10,335 nt of DNA, from assembly GCA_023228875.1 (NCBI GenBank), contig JALOAG010000028.1, positions 1 through 10,335 on the forward strand, in the 5' to 3' direction. The notes below the pieces were generated by a model. It was not told where the DNA came from and searched no databases. It worked only from the letters and a program-made list of their open reading frames with translations. This document shows positions 1 through 5,475 of the stretch, one piece after another. Position 1 is the first letter of the stretch. Every line of letters begins with the position of its first letter. Source of the DNA: Bacteroidia bacterium (GTDB taxonomy: Bacteria > Bacteroidota > Bacteroidia > NS11-12g > UBA955). The position numbers were made by a program, and so were the translations under genes.

Positions 1-596
1 CGGCGAATTAGCTGTGGAGGATAACCTTTAACAATCTCTTCACATCGATTTTGAATAGCTGCAGAATCCAACTCTAAGAGCTTTTCTGTCTTCCTAACAA
101 CTGGGCAAAAGGATCGGGGTCCGAGAAGGTTGTTCACTACCCGATGGCGTGTGGATCGTTCCCCATTCTGAATAGTGAAGTATTCATTAGTTTCCAGTGC
201 ATTAATATAATTGCCACTGTTCATATCATCAATAGGAAGGTGCTTTCCTAATAAAAACTCATAGAAAAACCAGATCCTTCGAGCATACTTGCCAGTGGGT
301 TTTGATGTTATATATTTGATGAGTTCTTCAACAGGTATCTTCTCAAAAATTTGTGCCAGCAAGGTTAGATTTACCCCATCATATTTGATTGCAAACTCTA
401 GGTGGTCACTAATCGTCTCTCCAGGCCAATATTGGTTTCTGAACATCTCATCTACAAAACCATCCTCTATTTTTGAAAAGTGTGTACCAGTAGAAGAAAC
501 TGTCGATCTATGCCAGTTGGGAATACTTACTATTCCAAGTTTTTCAATGAGATATGAATATCCTGCAAATCTATTGTCAGAAACAAGTATTTCCAT
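1..596 (-). CDS. Fic-family protein, N-terminal part (runs off left edge)
   Basis: Continuous minus-strand frame of 198 codons from ATG at 596 to the window edge. Recognisable segments are SGTHF near residue 36, then KPTGKYARRIWFFYEFL near 104, a GNYINALE-type stretch near 133, and ERSTRHRVVNNL followed by FCPVVRKT near 150-170. These match the N-terminal region of long (about 500 aa) Fic-family proteins, recalled from the family and not searched. Fic enzymes usually transfer AMP or another nucleotide monophosphate to a target protein. The catalytic HPFxxGNGR motif would lie beyond the left edge, so activity cannot be judged. The start is well supported: GAGG at 604-607 sits 7 nt upstream and a near-consensus promoter lies at 630-658. 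No antitoxin-like small gene is visible upstream. An alternative is a related Fic-like regulator without activity. Confidence 0.8.
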   Translation of the reverse strand, partial: MEILVSDNRFAGYSYLIEKLGIVSIPNWHRSTVSSTGTHFSKIEDGFVDEMFRNQYWPGETISDHLEFAIKYDGVNLTLLAQIFEKIPVEELIKYITSKPTGKYARRIWFFYEFLLGKHLPIDDMNSGNYINALETNEYFTIQNGERSTRHRVVNNLLGPRSFCPVVRKTEKLLELDSAAIQNRCEEIVKGYPPQLIR

Positions 597-629
597 GGTC
601 AAACCTCATTAAATTGGTATTATGGTGTA

Positions 630-658
630 AATATAAGTACAAAACACCGCCATGTCAA
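630..658 (-). promoter_or_regulatory. Sigma-A type promoter of the Fic-family gene
   Basis: On the minus strand TTGACA (658-653) is followed by exactly 17 bp and TATATT (635-630). The predicted transcript starts near 623 and has a leader of about 27 nt with GAGG 7 nt before the ATG. This is one of the best promoter matches in the window. One copy of an 8-bp word repeated upstream (AACACCGC on the plus strand, 643-650) falls inside the spacer, which leaves room for a repressor. Confidence 0.75.
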
Positions 659-659
659 C

Positions 660-673
660 AAATATTAATATTT
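660..673. repeat. 14-bp perfect palindrome next to the Fic promoter
   Basis: AAATATTAATATTT reads the same on both strands and begins one base upstream of the -35 hexamer. It could be an operator or an UP-like AT-rich element. It consists only of A and T in AT-rich DNA, so chance is a real alternative. Confidence 0.35.
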
Positions 674-1210
674 ATGACCACATTGCTGTATTTTTCATTA
701 TTTAACACCGCTAACAAACTAAAACACTTACAATCCTGTAAATTTGATTATTTAGAGACCTGCAATTTTAAAAATAGATGTATATTCAATTTTTCTCTTT
801 GCATTTAACAATCCCTCTTAGATTTGTGACTAAGTAACGACAACAAAAATTTACAAAAAATAAAGTTCTACAACTATATTGTTAGTTTTAGAGGGGCAGA
901 AATAAATAACTTTATCAGTAAGGTTTACATAAATAGAAGTCCCATCAAGAGAGTTGTTTACAACGCACTTTTAAACCTGTTTCCACGTCCCAAATCCATT
1001 GTAATTCTGAATCAAGCTAGCAAATGGGGATGTATAAGGATAATATTTATAAATTATGAAGCAATTATTCTTACATACCACAGGCCTGTAACAAATATCA
1101 TTAGATTCTTCCATATTTTTACAAAAACTATTACTTTTTAGTGCTTGTCAGTAAAAGTACATATGCTTCTACCAAGTTGATTATCTATAAATACCAATAC
1201 ACACCTTTCT
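674..1210. other. AT-rich stretch without a supportable gene
   Basis: I see no intact gene here on either strand. The longest notable open frame is a 47-codon minus-strand one at 971-1114 that starts with ATG but has no Shine-Dalgarno site. The sequence just beyond it (about 850-965, minus strand) is open in another frame, so a decayed gene is possible but unproven. A second copy of AACACCGC lies at 704-711, 61 bp from the copy inside the Fic promoter. Confidence 0.5.
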
Positions 1211-1234
1211 TTCCCTTTTTGTTTCTAAAGGGAA
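1211..1234. terminator. Strong inverted repeat, possible terminator
   Basis: TTCCCTTT (1211-1218) and AAAGGGAA (1227-1234) form a perfect 8-bp stem with an 8-nt loop. On the plus strand it is followed by TATTTTAC, a moderate U-rich tail. On the minus strand it begins 4 nt after the stop codon of the orphan gene tail at 1239-1361, but that side has no U run. It is probably a terminator left over from a lost gene. Confidence 0.35.
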
Positions 1235-1238
1235 TATT

Positions 1239-1361
1239 TTACTTTGATCGAGTGTAAGCTTCAACTCGTCTCCAGTTCCTTAGCCCACTAATAGCTGTAA
1301 TACTATTGTTGTTGTAATAAAAACTCCTTTCTAACAAGCTAATATTAGAGTTAGTTTGTTG
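1239..1361 (-). pseudogene. Possible 3' tail of a lost gene, unassigned
   Basis: A 40-codon minus-strand frame opens after a TAG at 1362-1364 and ends with TAA at 1239-1241. Its end, ISGLRNWRRVEAYTRSK, looks more like real protein than translated AT-rich noise: it has two tryptophan and arginine-rich turns and mixed composition. There is no credible start codon with a ribosome site. I do not recognise the family. It lies about 105 bp downstream, on the same strand, of the DUF6577 relic, so it might be the tail of a gene once in that operon. The frame is short and chance remains possible. Confidence 0.2.
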
Positions 1362-1465
1362 CTAACCTCCTTGCTCTTTTATAATAAACTTTCCCCCATT
1401 AAAATATGCTTCACCAATTTGACTACTAATATCTGACTAAAATTAGTAAATCTAATCCATTAACT

Positions 1466-1585
1466 TTATTTTGTGTTATCTCTAATAAACGTTACCTGTT
1501 CATCCTTTTTGTTTCTTCTTTGAGCATACCTTAACATCATATTTTGGTTGAGGTAATCACCTTTGAAAAGCTTGTTGAGATATAG
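1466..1585 (-). pseudogene. Decayed 3' fragment of a DUF6577 (AbiEi-like) gene
   Basis: Read on the minus strand this gives KLFKGDY, then LNQNMMLRYAQRRNK, then FIRDNTK and stop. The same protein end appears in the second relic near 9571-9660. Over the last 29 aligned residues (from YLNQ) 21 are identical by eye. Compared with that copy, 12 codons are missing exactly between two GGTAAT repeats (single copy here at 1552-1557) and 3 codons are missing at CTT repeats. Similarity fades beyond about 1585, so the 5' part is gone. In the family, such proteins carry an N-terminal winged helix and are often antitoxin or regulator partners of AbiEii-like nucleotidyltransferases. No such toxin is visible here. 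The homology between the two copies is seen directly; the family name is from memory. Confidence 0.65.
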
Positions 1586-1650
1586 GGGTGAATATAACAA
1601 TTTTTTTATAAATACACAGGCTACTTTTCCTTAAGAAACCCTTAGTGCTA

Positions 1651-2298
1651 TTAACTCTCTCTTATTTTTATTTCCCAATATCCATATCGCTTACCCCCTT
1701 TGCGTTCAATAACTCTCTTTTCGACCATATCAGACATTGTACGCTTTATAGTGGCAAGAGAGACTTCAAGCTGCTGTGAAAGCTTGGTTTGGTTGATGTG
1801 GGGATTCTTTTTTATCTGCGAGAGTATCTTTATTCCCAAAGTATCATCCAAAGTATCATCATGAGACTTTGGAACTTTGGGAGGACCAACTGTTGAGGTA
1901 GCTGCCTCATGTAAAGGAACAATGATTCTGAACACATCCCCTTCACTGAAAGTTGGTTCAGCACCGCTATACAACTTTGTATATTTATATGTATTGCGCA
2001 TTCCTGAACCTAACTCATCTGCCAAGCCAACTTCACGAAACACTTTTGAAATCGGAGGATTCTTGGGAAATGGTTCGAAGGCAGAGGGATCCAAATTCCC
2101 GAAGCCATGAGAGCGATTACCATTTTCAGTAAAAATACGATCTTTCTCAATGACAAATTTTGCAACATAGGCATTTGCATAATCTCTGTGCGCAAGCGAG
2201 TTAGATACAATCTCACGAAGGATTTTATCTCTGGCGCTGATACTCTGTATCCCTTCTGTGACAAAAAGGTCATTTAATTGTTTCTTGCAAAAGTAATC
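1651..2298 (-). pseudogene. ATP-binding protein (AlbA_2/RecG-like C-terminal type) with winged helix, 5' truncated
   Basis: The minus-strand frame covers 215 codons and begins right after an in-frame TAA at 2299-2301. It has no ATG and only one late TTG (2094), so the front of the gene is missing. It starts inside the conserved region, with ISARDKILREIVSNSLAHRDY (about residues 19-39), then the FPKNPPISKVFREVGLADEL and GSGMRN stretch (about 77-104), KYTKLYSG, and FSEGDVFRIIVPL. This is the HATPase_c_4-type C-terminal domain of Schlafen AlbA_2 ATP-binding proteins. The last 60 residues form a helix-turn-helix (ILSQIKKNPHINQTKLSQQL, then SLATIKRTMSDMVEKRVIER), typical of a fused winged-helix DNA-binding module. 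Full relatives are about 450-500 aa and carry an N-terminal AlbA_2 domain, which is absent here. The surviving part is intact and in frame, so the loss may be recent. Expression from an internal start is unlikely but not excluded. Confidence 0.75.
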
Positions 2299-2366
2299 TT
2301 AATTTAGCAAATCATAGTAACTGAAAATGATTGTCGCAACCTCTTTTTTGAAATAGTATTGTTTTG

Positions 2367-2395
2367 ATGACACCTCTTCACAGCTGTGTTATACA
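2367..2395 (+). promoter_or_regulatory. Promoter of the pRiA4b ORF-3 family gene
   Basis: ATGACA (2367-2372) matches the -35 consensus at five of six positions. A 17-bp spacer follows, and then TATACA (2390-2395), preceded by TGT so that an extended -10 (TGnTATACA) is formed. The transcript would start near 2402 and have a leader of about 73 nt. GACACC overlaps the -35 (2369-2374), and its reverse complement GGTGTC lies in the leader (2421-2426). Confidence 0.6.
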
Positions 2396-2420
2396 TTTAA
2401 GAAAAGTAAAGATTAGTTAA

Positions 2421-2436
2421 GGTGTCTGACAACACC
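2421..2436 (+). promoter_or_regulatory. Small hairpin in the leader of the pRiA4b gene
   Basis: GGTGT (2421-2425), a 6-nt loop and ACACC (2432-2436) can form a short stem between the predicted transcription start and the ribosome site. The stem is only 5 bp, so a structural role is uncertain. Together with GACACC at the -35 it could equally be a set of protein-binding half-sites. Confidence 0.3.
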
Positions 2437-2460
2437 AGATTTTAACTATAAAAAAGAAGA

Positions 2461-2466
2461 AAGGAG
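2461..2466 (+). promoter_or_regulatory. Ribosome binding site that fixes a TTG start
   Basis: AAGGAG lies 8 nt before TTG at 2475. The next in-frame ATG is 17 codons further in and has no comparable site, so TTG is the likely start of the pRiA4b ORF-3 family gene. Confidence 0.7.
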
Positions 2467-2474
2467 TTGCTGGT

Positions 2475-3650
2475 TTGCCAAATAAAGAAAAAACAAATTC
2501 CTCTGAAAAAATAATCCCTTATGCTATGCATTTGCATTTGGAACTCCTAGGTAGTCATCTTCGTTCTATGTCAACAGAAGAAGCTGATATACTCTTTAAA
2601 TATGGGAAAGTTAAAAAATCAATCTCTAGAGATATTATTGTCCCCTCTTCATTAACTTTGCACCAACTCCACTACCTAATCAACGTTGCTTTTGGTTGGA
2701 CTAATAGTCATCTTCATAATTTCCAACTTCCAAAGCCATTGTTTGAAAAACTAACTGAAGGAAAATTTTTGGATATTGCACCAATCTTTGGTTACTATCT
2801 TCAATTTCCCAACTCCACCTTTGACGATGCTTTTTGGGATGATGATTACGATGGGAGTACAAAGCCAAGGACATGGATGCGCTCTAAGTATATTAAAAAG
2901 TACAGGTATGGGGGATACAGCCAGTACTGGATCGAAAATCAGACAGAGATAGCTGACTTAGTTAAAAAGGTGCCTATACTAAATGTACATCCATTCCATT
3001 TACAAAATGAGGTTAAACCAAGAACAGTTAAAATTGAAGATGCAACTTTATCTGATATCTTAGGGGCAATCTATTATGAATATGGAACACCAGATCAGCT
3101 AAAAGAGAGTCTACAACTACATGAGATTCTTTCTCTTAAACCAATCGATATACAAAAGGCTAAAGATAATGTTTTAGCTGTAGATAAACTTACTTTAGGG
3201 TTATACAAGTATTATCGTGATATTGTTCTTAGTGAGGAAGATAAAGAAGAGATAGAAAATGTAGTTGAATATATACAAGCTCGGAGGAAAATAGAAAAAC
3301 TTCAAAAAGAGTGTGAGCAAGAAGAAGTTGTGCCAATTACTCAAAAGCTTCTTTATAGTTACGATTATGGAGATGGGTGGGAGGTGGAAATTTCATTGGT
3401 TAAGGAGTTTGGTAAGAATAATAAAGTTGTAGAGGATGAAATTGCAGCTAAGGTGATTAGCAATCGTAAACCAATATATATCGCCAAAGATGGGTTAAAC
3501 GTATTAGATGATTGTGGCAATGTCCATGGTTATATTGATATGCTTGAGACTATTTATGAAGGAGATAGATACGAAGCTTTAGATATGAAAGAATGGGCTA
3601 AATGGCAAGGTTGGACAGCAAGGGACACAAGCCCAAACAATTTAGTGTGA
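2475..3650 (+). CDS. Plasmid pRiA4b ORF-3 family protein
   Basis: 391 residues from a TTG start chosen because of the strong AAGGAG at 2461-2466. Two halves of the family signature are visible. Residues 54-83 contain IIVPSSLTLHQLHYLINVAF followed by GW and HLHNF. Residues 292-352 contain LLYSYDYGDGWEVEISL and then GLNVLDDCGNVHGY, and the protein closes with a EWAKWQGW stretch near 373-380. These are hallmarks of the pRiA4b ORF-3 (older name IS1096 TnpR-like) family, which is common on plasmids and islands; its biochemical role is not established. Family members are often about 200 residues. Here roughly 200 extra residues (90-290), including an acidic DDAFWDDDYDG patch and a charged helical stretch at 250-285, separate the halves. 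The gene has its own promoter and converges on the next gene. No signal peptide or membrane segment is seen. A role in defence or mobility is only inferred from context. Confidence 0.8.
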   Translation: MPNKEKTNSSEKIIPYAMHLHLELLGSHLRSMSTEEADILFKYGKVKKSISRDIIVPSSLTLHQLHYLINVAFGWTNSHLHNFQLPKPLFEKLTEGKFLDIAPIFGYYLQFPNSTFDDAFWDDDYDGSTKPRTWMRSKYIKKYRYGGYSQYWIENQTEIADLVKKVPILNVHPFHLQNEVKPRTVKIEDATLSDILGAIYYEYGTPDQLKESLQLHEILSLKPIDIQKAKDNVLAVDKLTLGLYKYYRDIVLSEEDKEEIENVVEYIQARRKIEKLQKECEQEEVVPITQKLLYSYDYGDGWEVEISLVKEFGKNNKVVEDEIAAKVISNRKPIYIAKDGLNVLDDCGNVHGYIDMLETIYEGDRYEALDMKEWAKWQGWTARDTSPNNLV

Positions 3651-3665
3651 TTAGATTCACACTAA
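3642..3665. terminator. 9-bp hairpin overlapping two convergent stop codons
   Basis: TTAGTGTGA (3642-3650) and TCACACTAA (3657-3665) form a perfect stem with a 6-nt loop. The left arm contains the TGA of the pRiA4b gene and the right arm contains the stop of the convergent gene. There is no clear U run on either side, so it may act as a weak bidirectional terminator or only stabilise the 3' ends. Confidence 0.45.
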
Positions 3666-4166
3666 GGTAAATTGCTTTAGTTCAGCTCGCACTCCATATC
3701 CATCATCCAATAGTAATCTATTTGCTATTTGTTGAACGTAATTTTTATCATCGCACTTTTTAGCAAAGGTGCAAAAAAGATTATAAGCTTGGTTTGAAAA
3801 TAGCAAATTAAACTCGAAATCTAGCTCCGTAGTAGATTCAAAGGCCCAAGAATCAACAAGATAAAATGTTTCTAACAACTTAAGGGCAACCTTTGGATCC
3901 ATTTGAATAGGATCTAAGAGATCTAAAGCTCGCCTAAGTATTTCTAGTATTTGTTCACCCCCTAAGAGGTCCTCTTGAAAAGTAACTTTTTTAATGTAGT
4001 TCTTAAAAAGGTTAATTCGCTCTTTTTGTGTTGCTATTAATCCATTAACTAAAAGAGATGCAGAATATGACTCTTGAGCTAAGAGCAAAATTGCATCAAC
4101 TAAAACACTTTTATCAAGAGCCATCAATTTCTCTTTGGCATGGTTGTACTCTACTACGGTTTCCAT
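3657..4166 (-). CDS. Hypothetical helical protein, unrecognised
   Basis: 169 residues from ATG at 4166. An in-frame TTG at 4199 would add 11 residues; neither start has a good Shine-Dalgarno site, and ATG is preferred on codon grounds. The sequence is almost entirely predicted helix, rich in Leu, Ala and Glu, with no signal peptide, membrane segment, cysteine cluster or catalytic motif that I can name. Blocks such as KSVLVDAILLLAQES (near residue 19), ALDLLDPIQM, KVALKLLETFYLV and a C-terminal LLLDDGYGVRAEL suggest a helical-repeat scaffold. The DDGYGVR ending recalls helical proteins often found near SWIM-type or DUF6880 genes, but this is a weak impression. It faces the pRiA4b gene and is only 6 bp from it, so the two are probably not co-transcribed. 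Codon use and length look like a real gene. Confidence 0.6.
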   Translation of the reverse strand: METVVEYNHAKEKLMALDKSVLVDAILLLAQESYSASLLVNGLIATQKERINLFKNYIKKVTFQEDLLGGEQILEILRRALDLLDPIQMDPKVALKLLETFYLVDSWAFESTTELDFEFNLLFSNQAYNLFCTFAKKCDDKNYVQQIANRLLLDDGYGVRAELKQFTLV

Positions 4167-4397
4167 AATACCACTACTTTCTTTTAAATTTAAATTCAAT
4201 CAAACTCAACCATATAAAATAAATTATCTCTTAACAATCATCCTTAAATATATTTAATTTCCAGATTATAGAAATCTACTAGATATGCTTTTTCATCAGT
4301 GACATTTGGTATAAAATTTACAACCACTGAACTTAGAGTAGTTCACCTTCAAAAGTAGATTCAAATTTAGTGAGATTATCTTCTGCCGTAATAACTC

Positions 4398-4426
4398 TTT
4401 ATTTTTGCTTTTATATTTTTTATAAT
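4398..4426 (+). promoter_or_regulatory. Possible promoter of the sce7726-like gene
   Basis: A perfect -10 TATAAT lies at 4421-4426, 30 bp before the ATG at 4457. The -35 position (4398-4403, TTTATT) is poor, so an activator or a chance match must be considered. Confidence 0.3.
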
Positions 4427-4456
4427 AAAGACAGTTATTTGTTTAGGATTGGTTTT

Positions 4457-5326
4457 ATGAAATTGGTTGAAGAGCAATTGCTAGAAGAGATTGAAAAAAC
4501 TACCTCTTTAGCTGAAATAGTAGATGCTACTAAATATCTTAATGAAAACTATAGTTTATTTTCAACAGATTCTATCTTATGGGACCATCTTAAGGTTGCT
4601 TTTAACCACAAACATGAAACTTTATTTAATAGATATTCTAATCAGCTCATTGCAAATAAGTTAATAAGCCTAATTTTACTAAAATACTACCCTTCTGAAA
4701 GGGTGATTAAGCATGCATTAGTCGATTTCCTAAAGACTGACCAAGACACAATATTATTTGAAATGCCAATATTAAGTAGCAGAGTTGATATTGGTCGAAT
4801 TAATAAAAAATCATATGCCTATGAGATTAAAACAGAATTAGATTCATTAAATAGAATTGAAAAACAAATCAATGATTATTCACAAGTTTACGAATATGTT
4901 ATTTTAGTTATCGCTCCTGTATTTTTAGATGAGGTTTTGACTTTCGTGCCAGATTATTGTGGTATATGGGTATACAATCATAATAAAGAATCTAAGAAAA
5001 TAACATTTTCTAAAAAACGCTCTCCAAGAAAATCTCCTTTGCTTAACTCTAATTCGCAATTAAATAATTTATCTCAACATTCCCTTAATTTGATACTTAA
5101 AAGCAAAAACATTAAAAATATCCCACTAAGAAAAGAGGATAAAATCGAACTAATTGAAGATTTATATAAACCAAGAACCATAAATACTAAATTTAAGGTT
5201 TTGACTAAACAAGCATATAAGAACAATTGGGACTTTATAGTAGAAAACTACTCATCTATTTTACCAATAGATGTCCAAACTTTTTTCAATAATCCTATTG
5301 ATCCCAATTTAGCTTATTTTAAGTAA
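4457..5326 (+). CDS. sce7726-family protein, PD-(D/E)XK nuclease-like
   Basis: 289 residues from ATG at 4457, preceded by AGGA 8 nt upstream. The frame is open back to a GTG at 4370, but that stretch holds the candidate promoter and hydrophobic noise, so the shorter start is preferred. The signature is in the middle: FEMPILSSRVDIGRI (101-115), AYEIKTELDSL (121-131), then QINDYSQVYEYVILVI (137-152). This gives D111, E123 and K125 as the D...ExK catalytic set of a PD-(D/E)XK fold, with Q137 and Y141 downstream, as in the sce7726 family. The C-terminal 130 residues are basic and helical, suggesting nucleic-acid binding. Proteins of this family are found in defence and mobile regions, often beside an sce7725-type partner, which is not present here. 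The gene converges on the helicase gene 142 bp away. DNase activity is inferred from motif only. Confidence 0.75.
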   Translation: MKLVEEQLLEEIEKTTSLAEIVDATKYLNENYSLFSTDSILWDHLKVAFNHKHETLFNRYSNQLIANKLISLILLKYYPSERVIKHALVDFLKTDQDTILFEMPILSSRVDIGRINKKSYAYEIKTELDSLNRIEKQINDYSQVYEYVILVIAPVFLDEVLTFVPDYCGIWVYNHNKESKKITFSKKRSPRKSPLLNSNSQLNNLSQHSLNLILKSKNIKNIPLRKEDKIELIEDLYKPRTINTKFKVLTKQAYKNNWDFIVENYSSILPIDVQTFFNNPIDPNLAYFK

Positions 5327-5449
5327 AGCATATATTAAACACTCTCTTCATCTAAAGTGTAGATATAGTGACTCATTTTATACTAACAACTTTTAAAACG
5401 TTGGAAATAATAAGCTTGCACTCATAAATTACAAAAGAATGTTTTTTAA

Positions 5450-5475
5450 TTGAGAATAATATCTCAAGTTATTTT
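5450..5475 (+). terminator. Weak terminator after the sce7726-like gene
   Basis: TTGAGA (5450-5455) and TCTCAA (5462-5467) pair across a 6-nt loop, followed on the plus strand by GTTATTTTTC. The stem is short. It overlaps the 3' end of the opposing helicase gene. No other feature was seen in the 142-bp gap. Confidence 0.3.

Noticed and set aside
289..612. Plus-strand open frame of 107 codons
   Set aside because: It is antisense to the Fic-family frame, which has a promoter, a ribosome site and family motifs. The plus-strand translation resembles nothing known.
554..808. Plus-strand open frame of 84 codons
   Set aside because: It overlaps the Fic start and promoter on the other strand, is low in complexity and has no ribosome site.
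971..1114. Minus-strand ATG frame of 47 codons with several cysteines
   Set aside because: It has no Shine-Dalgarno site and no recognisable motif. Its adjacent frames look equally open, so it is kept only as a note in the gene-poor stretch.
2010..2273. Minus-strand frame of 87 codons overlapping the ATP-binding fragment
   Set aside because: It is a shifted reading of the same DNA. The frame from 2298 to 1651 carries all the conserved residues without interruption.
2369..2426. Tiny inverted-repeat element (MITE-like) bounded by GACACC and GGTGTC
   Set aside because: The matching ends are only 6-8 bp, no target duplication is seen, and one end lies inside a plausible promoter.
4370..4456. 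29-residue hydrophobic N-terminal extension of the sce7726-like protein from GTG 4370
   Set aside because: The stretch contains the TATAAT element and lacks a ribosome site, while ATG at 4457 has AGGA at good spacing. A membrane anchor is therefore not claimed.
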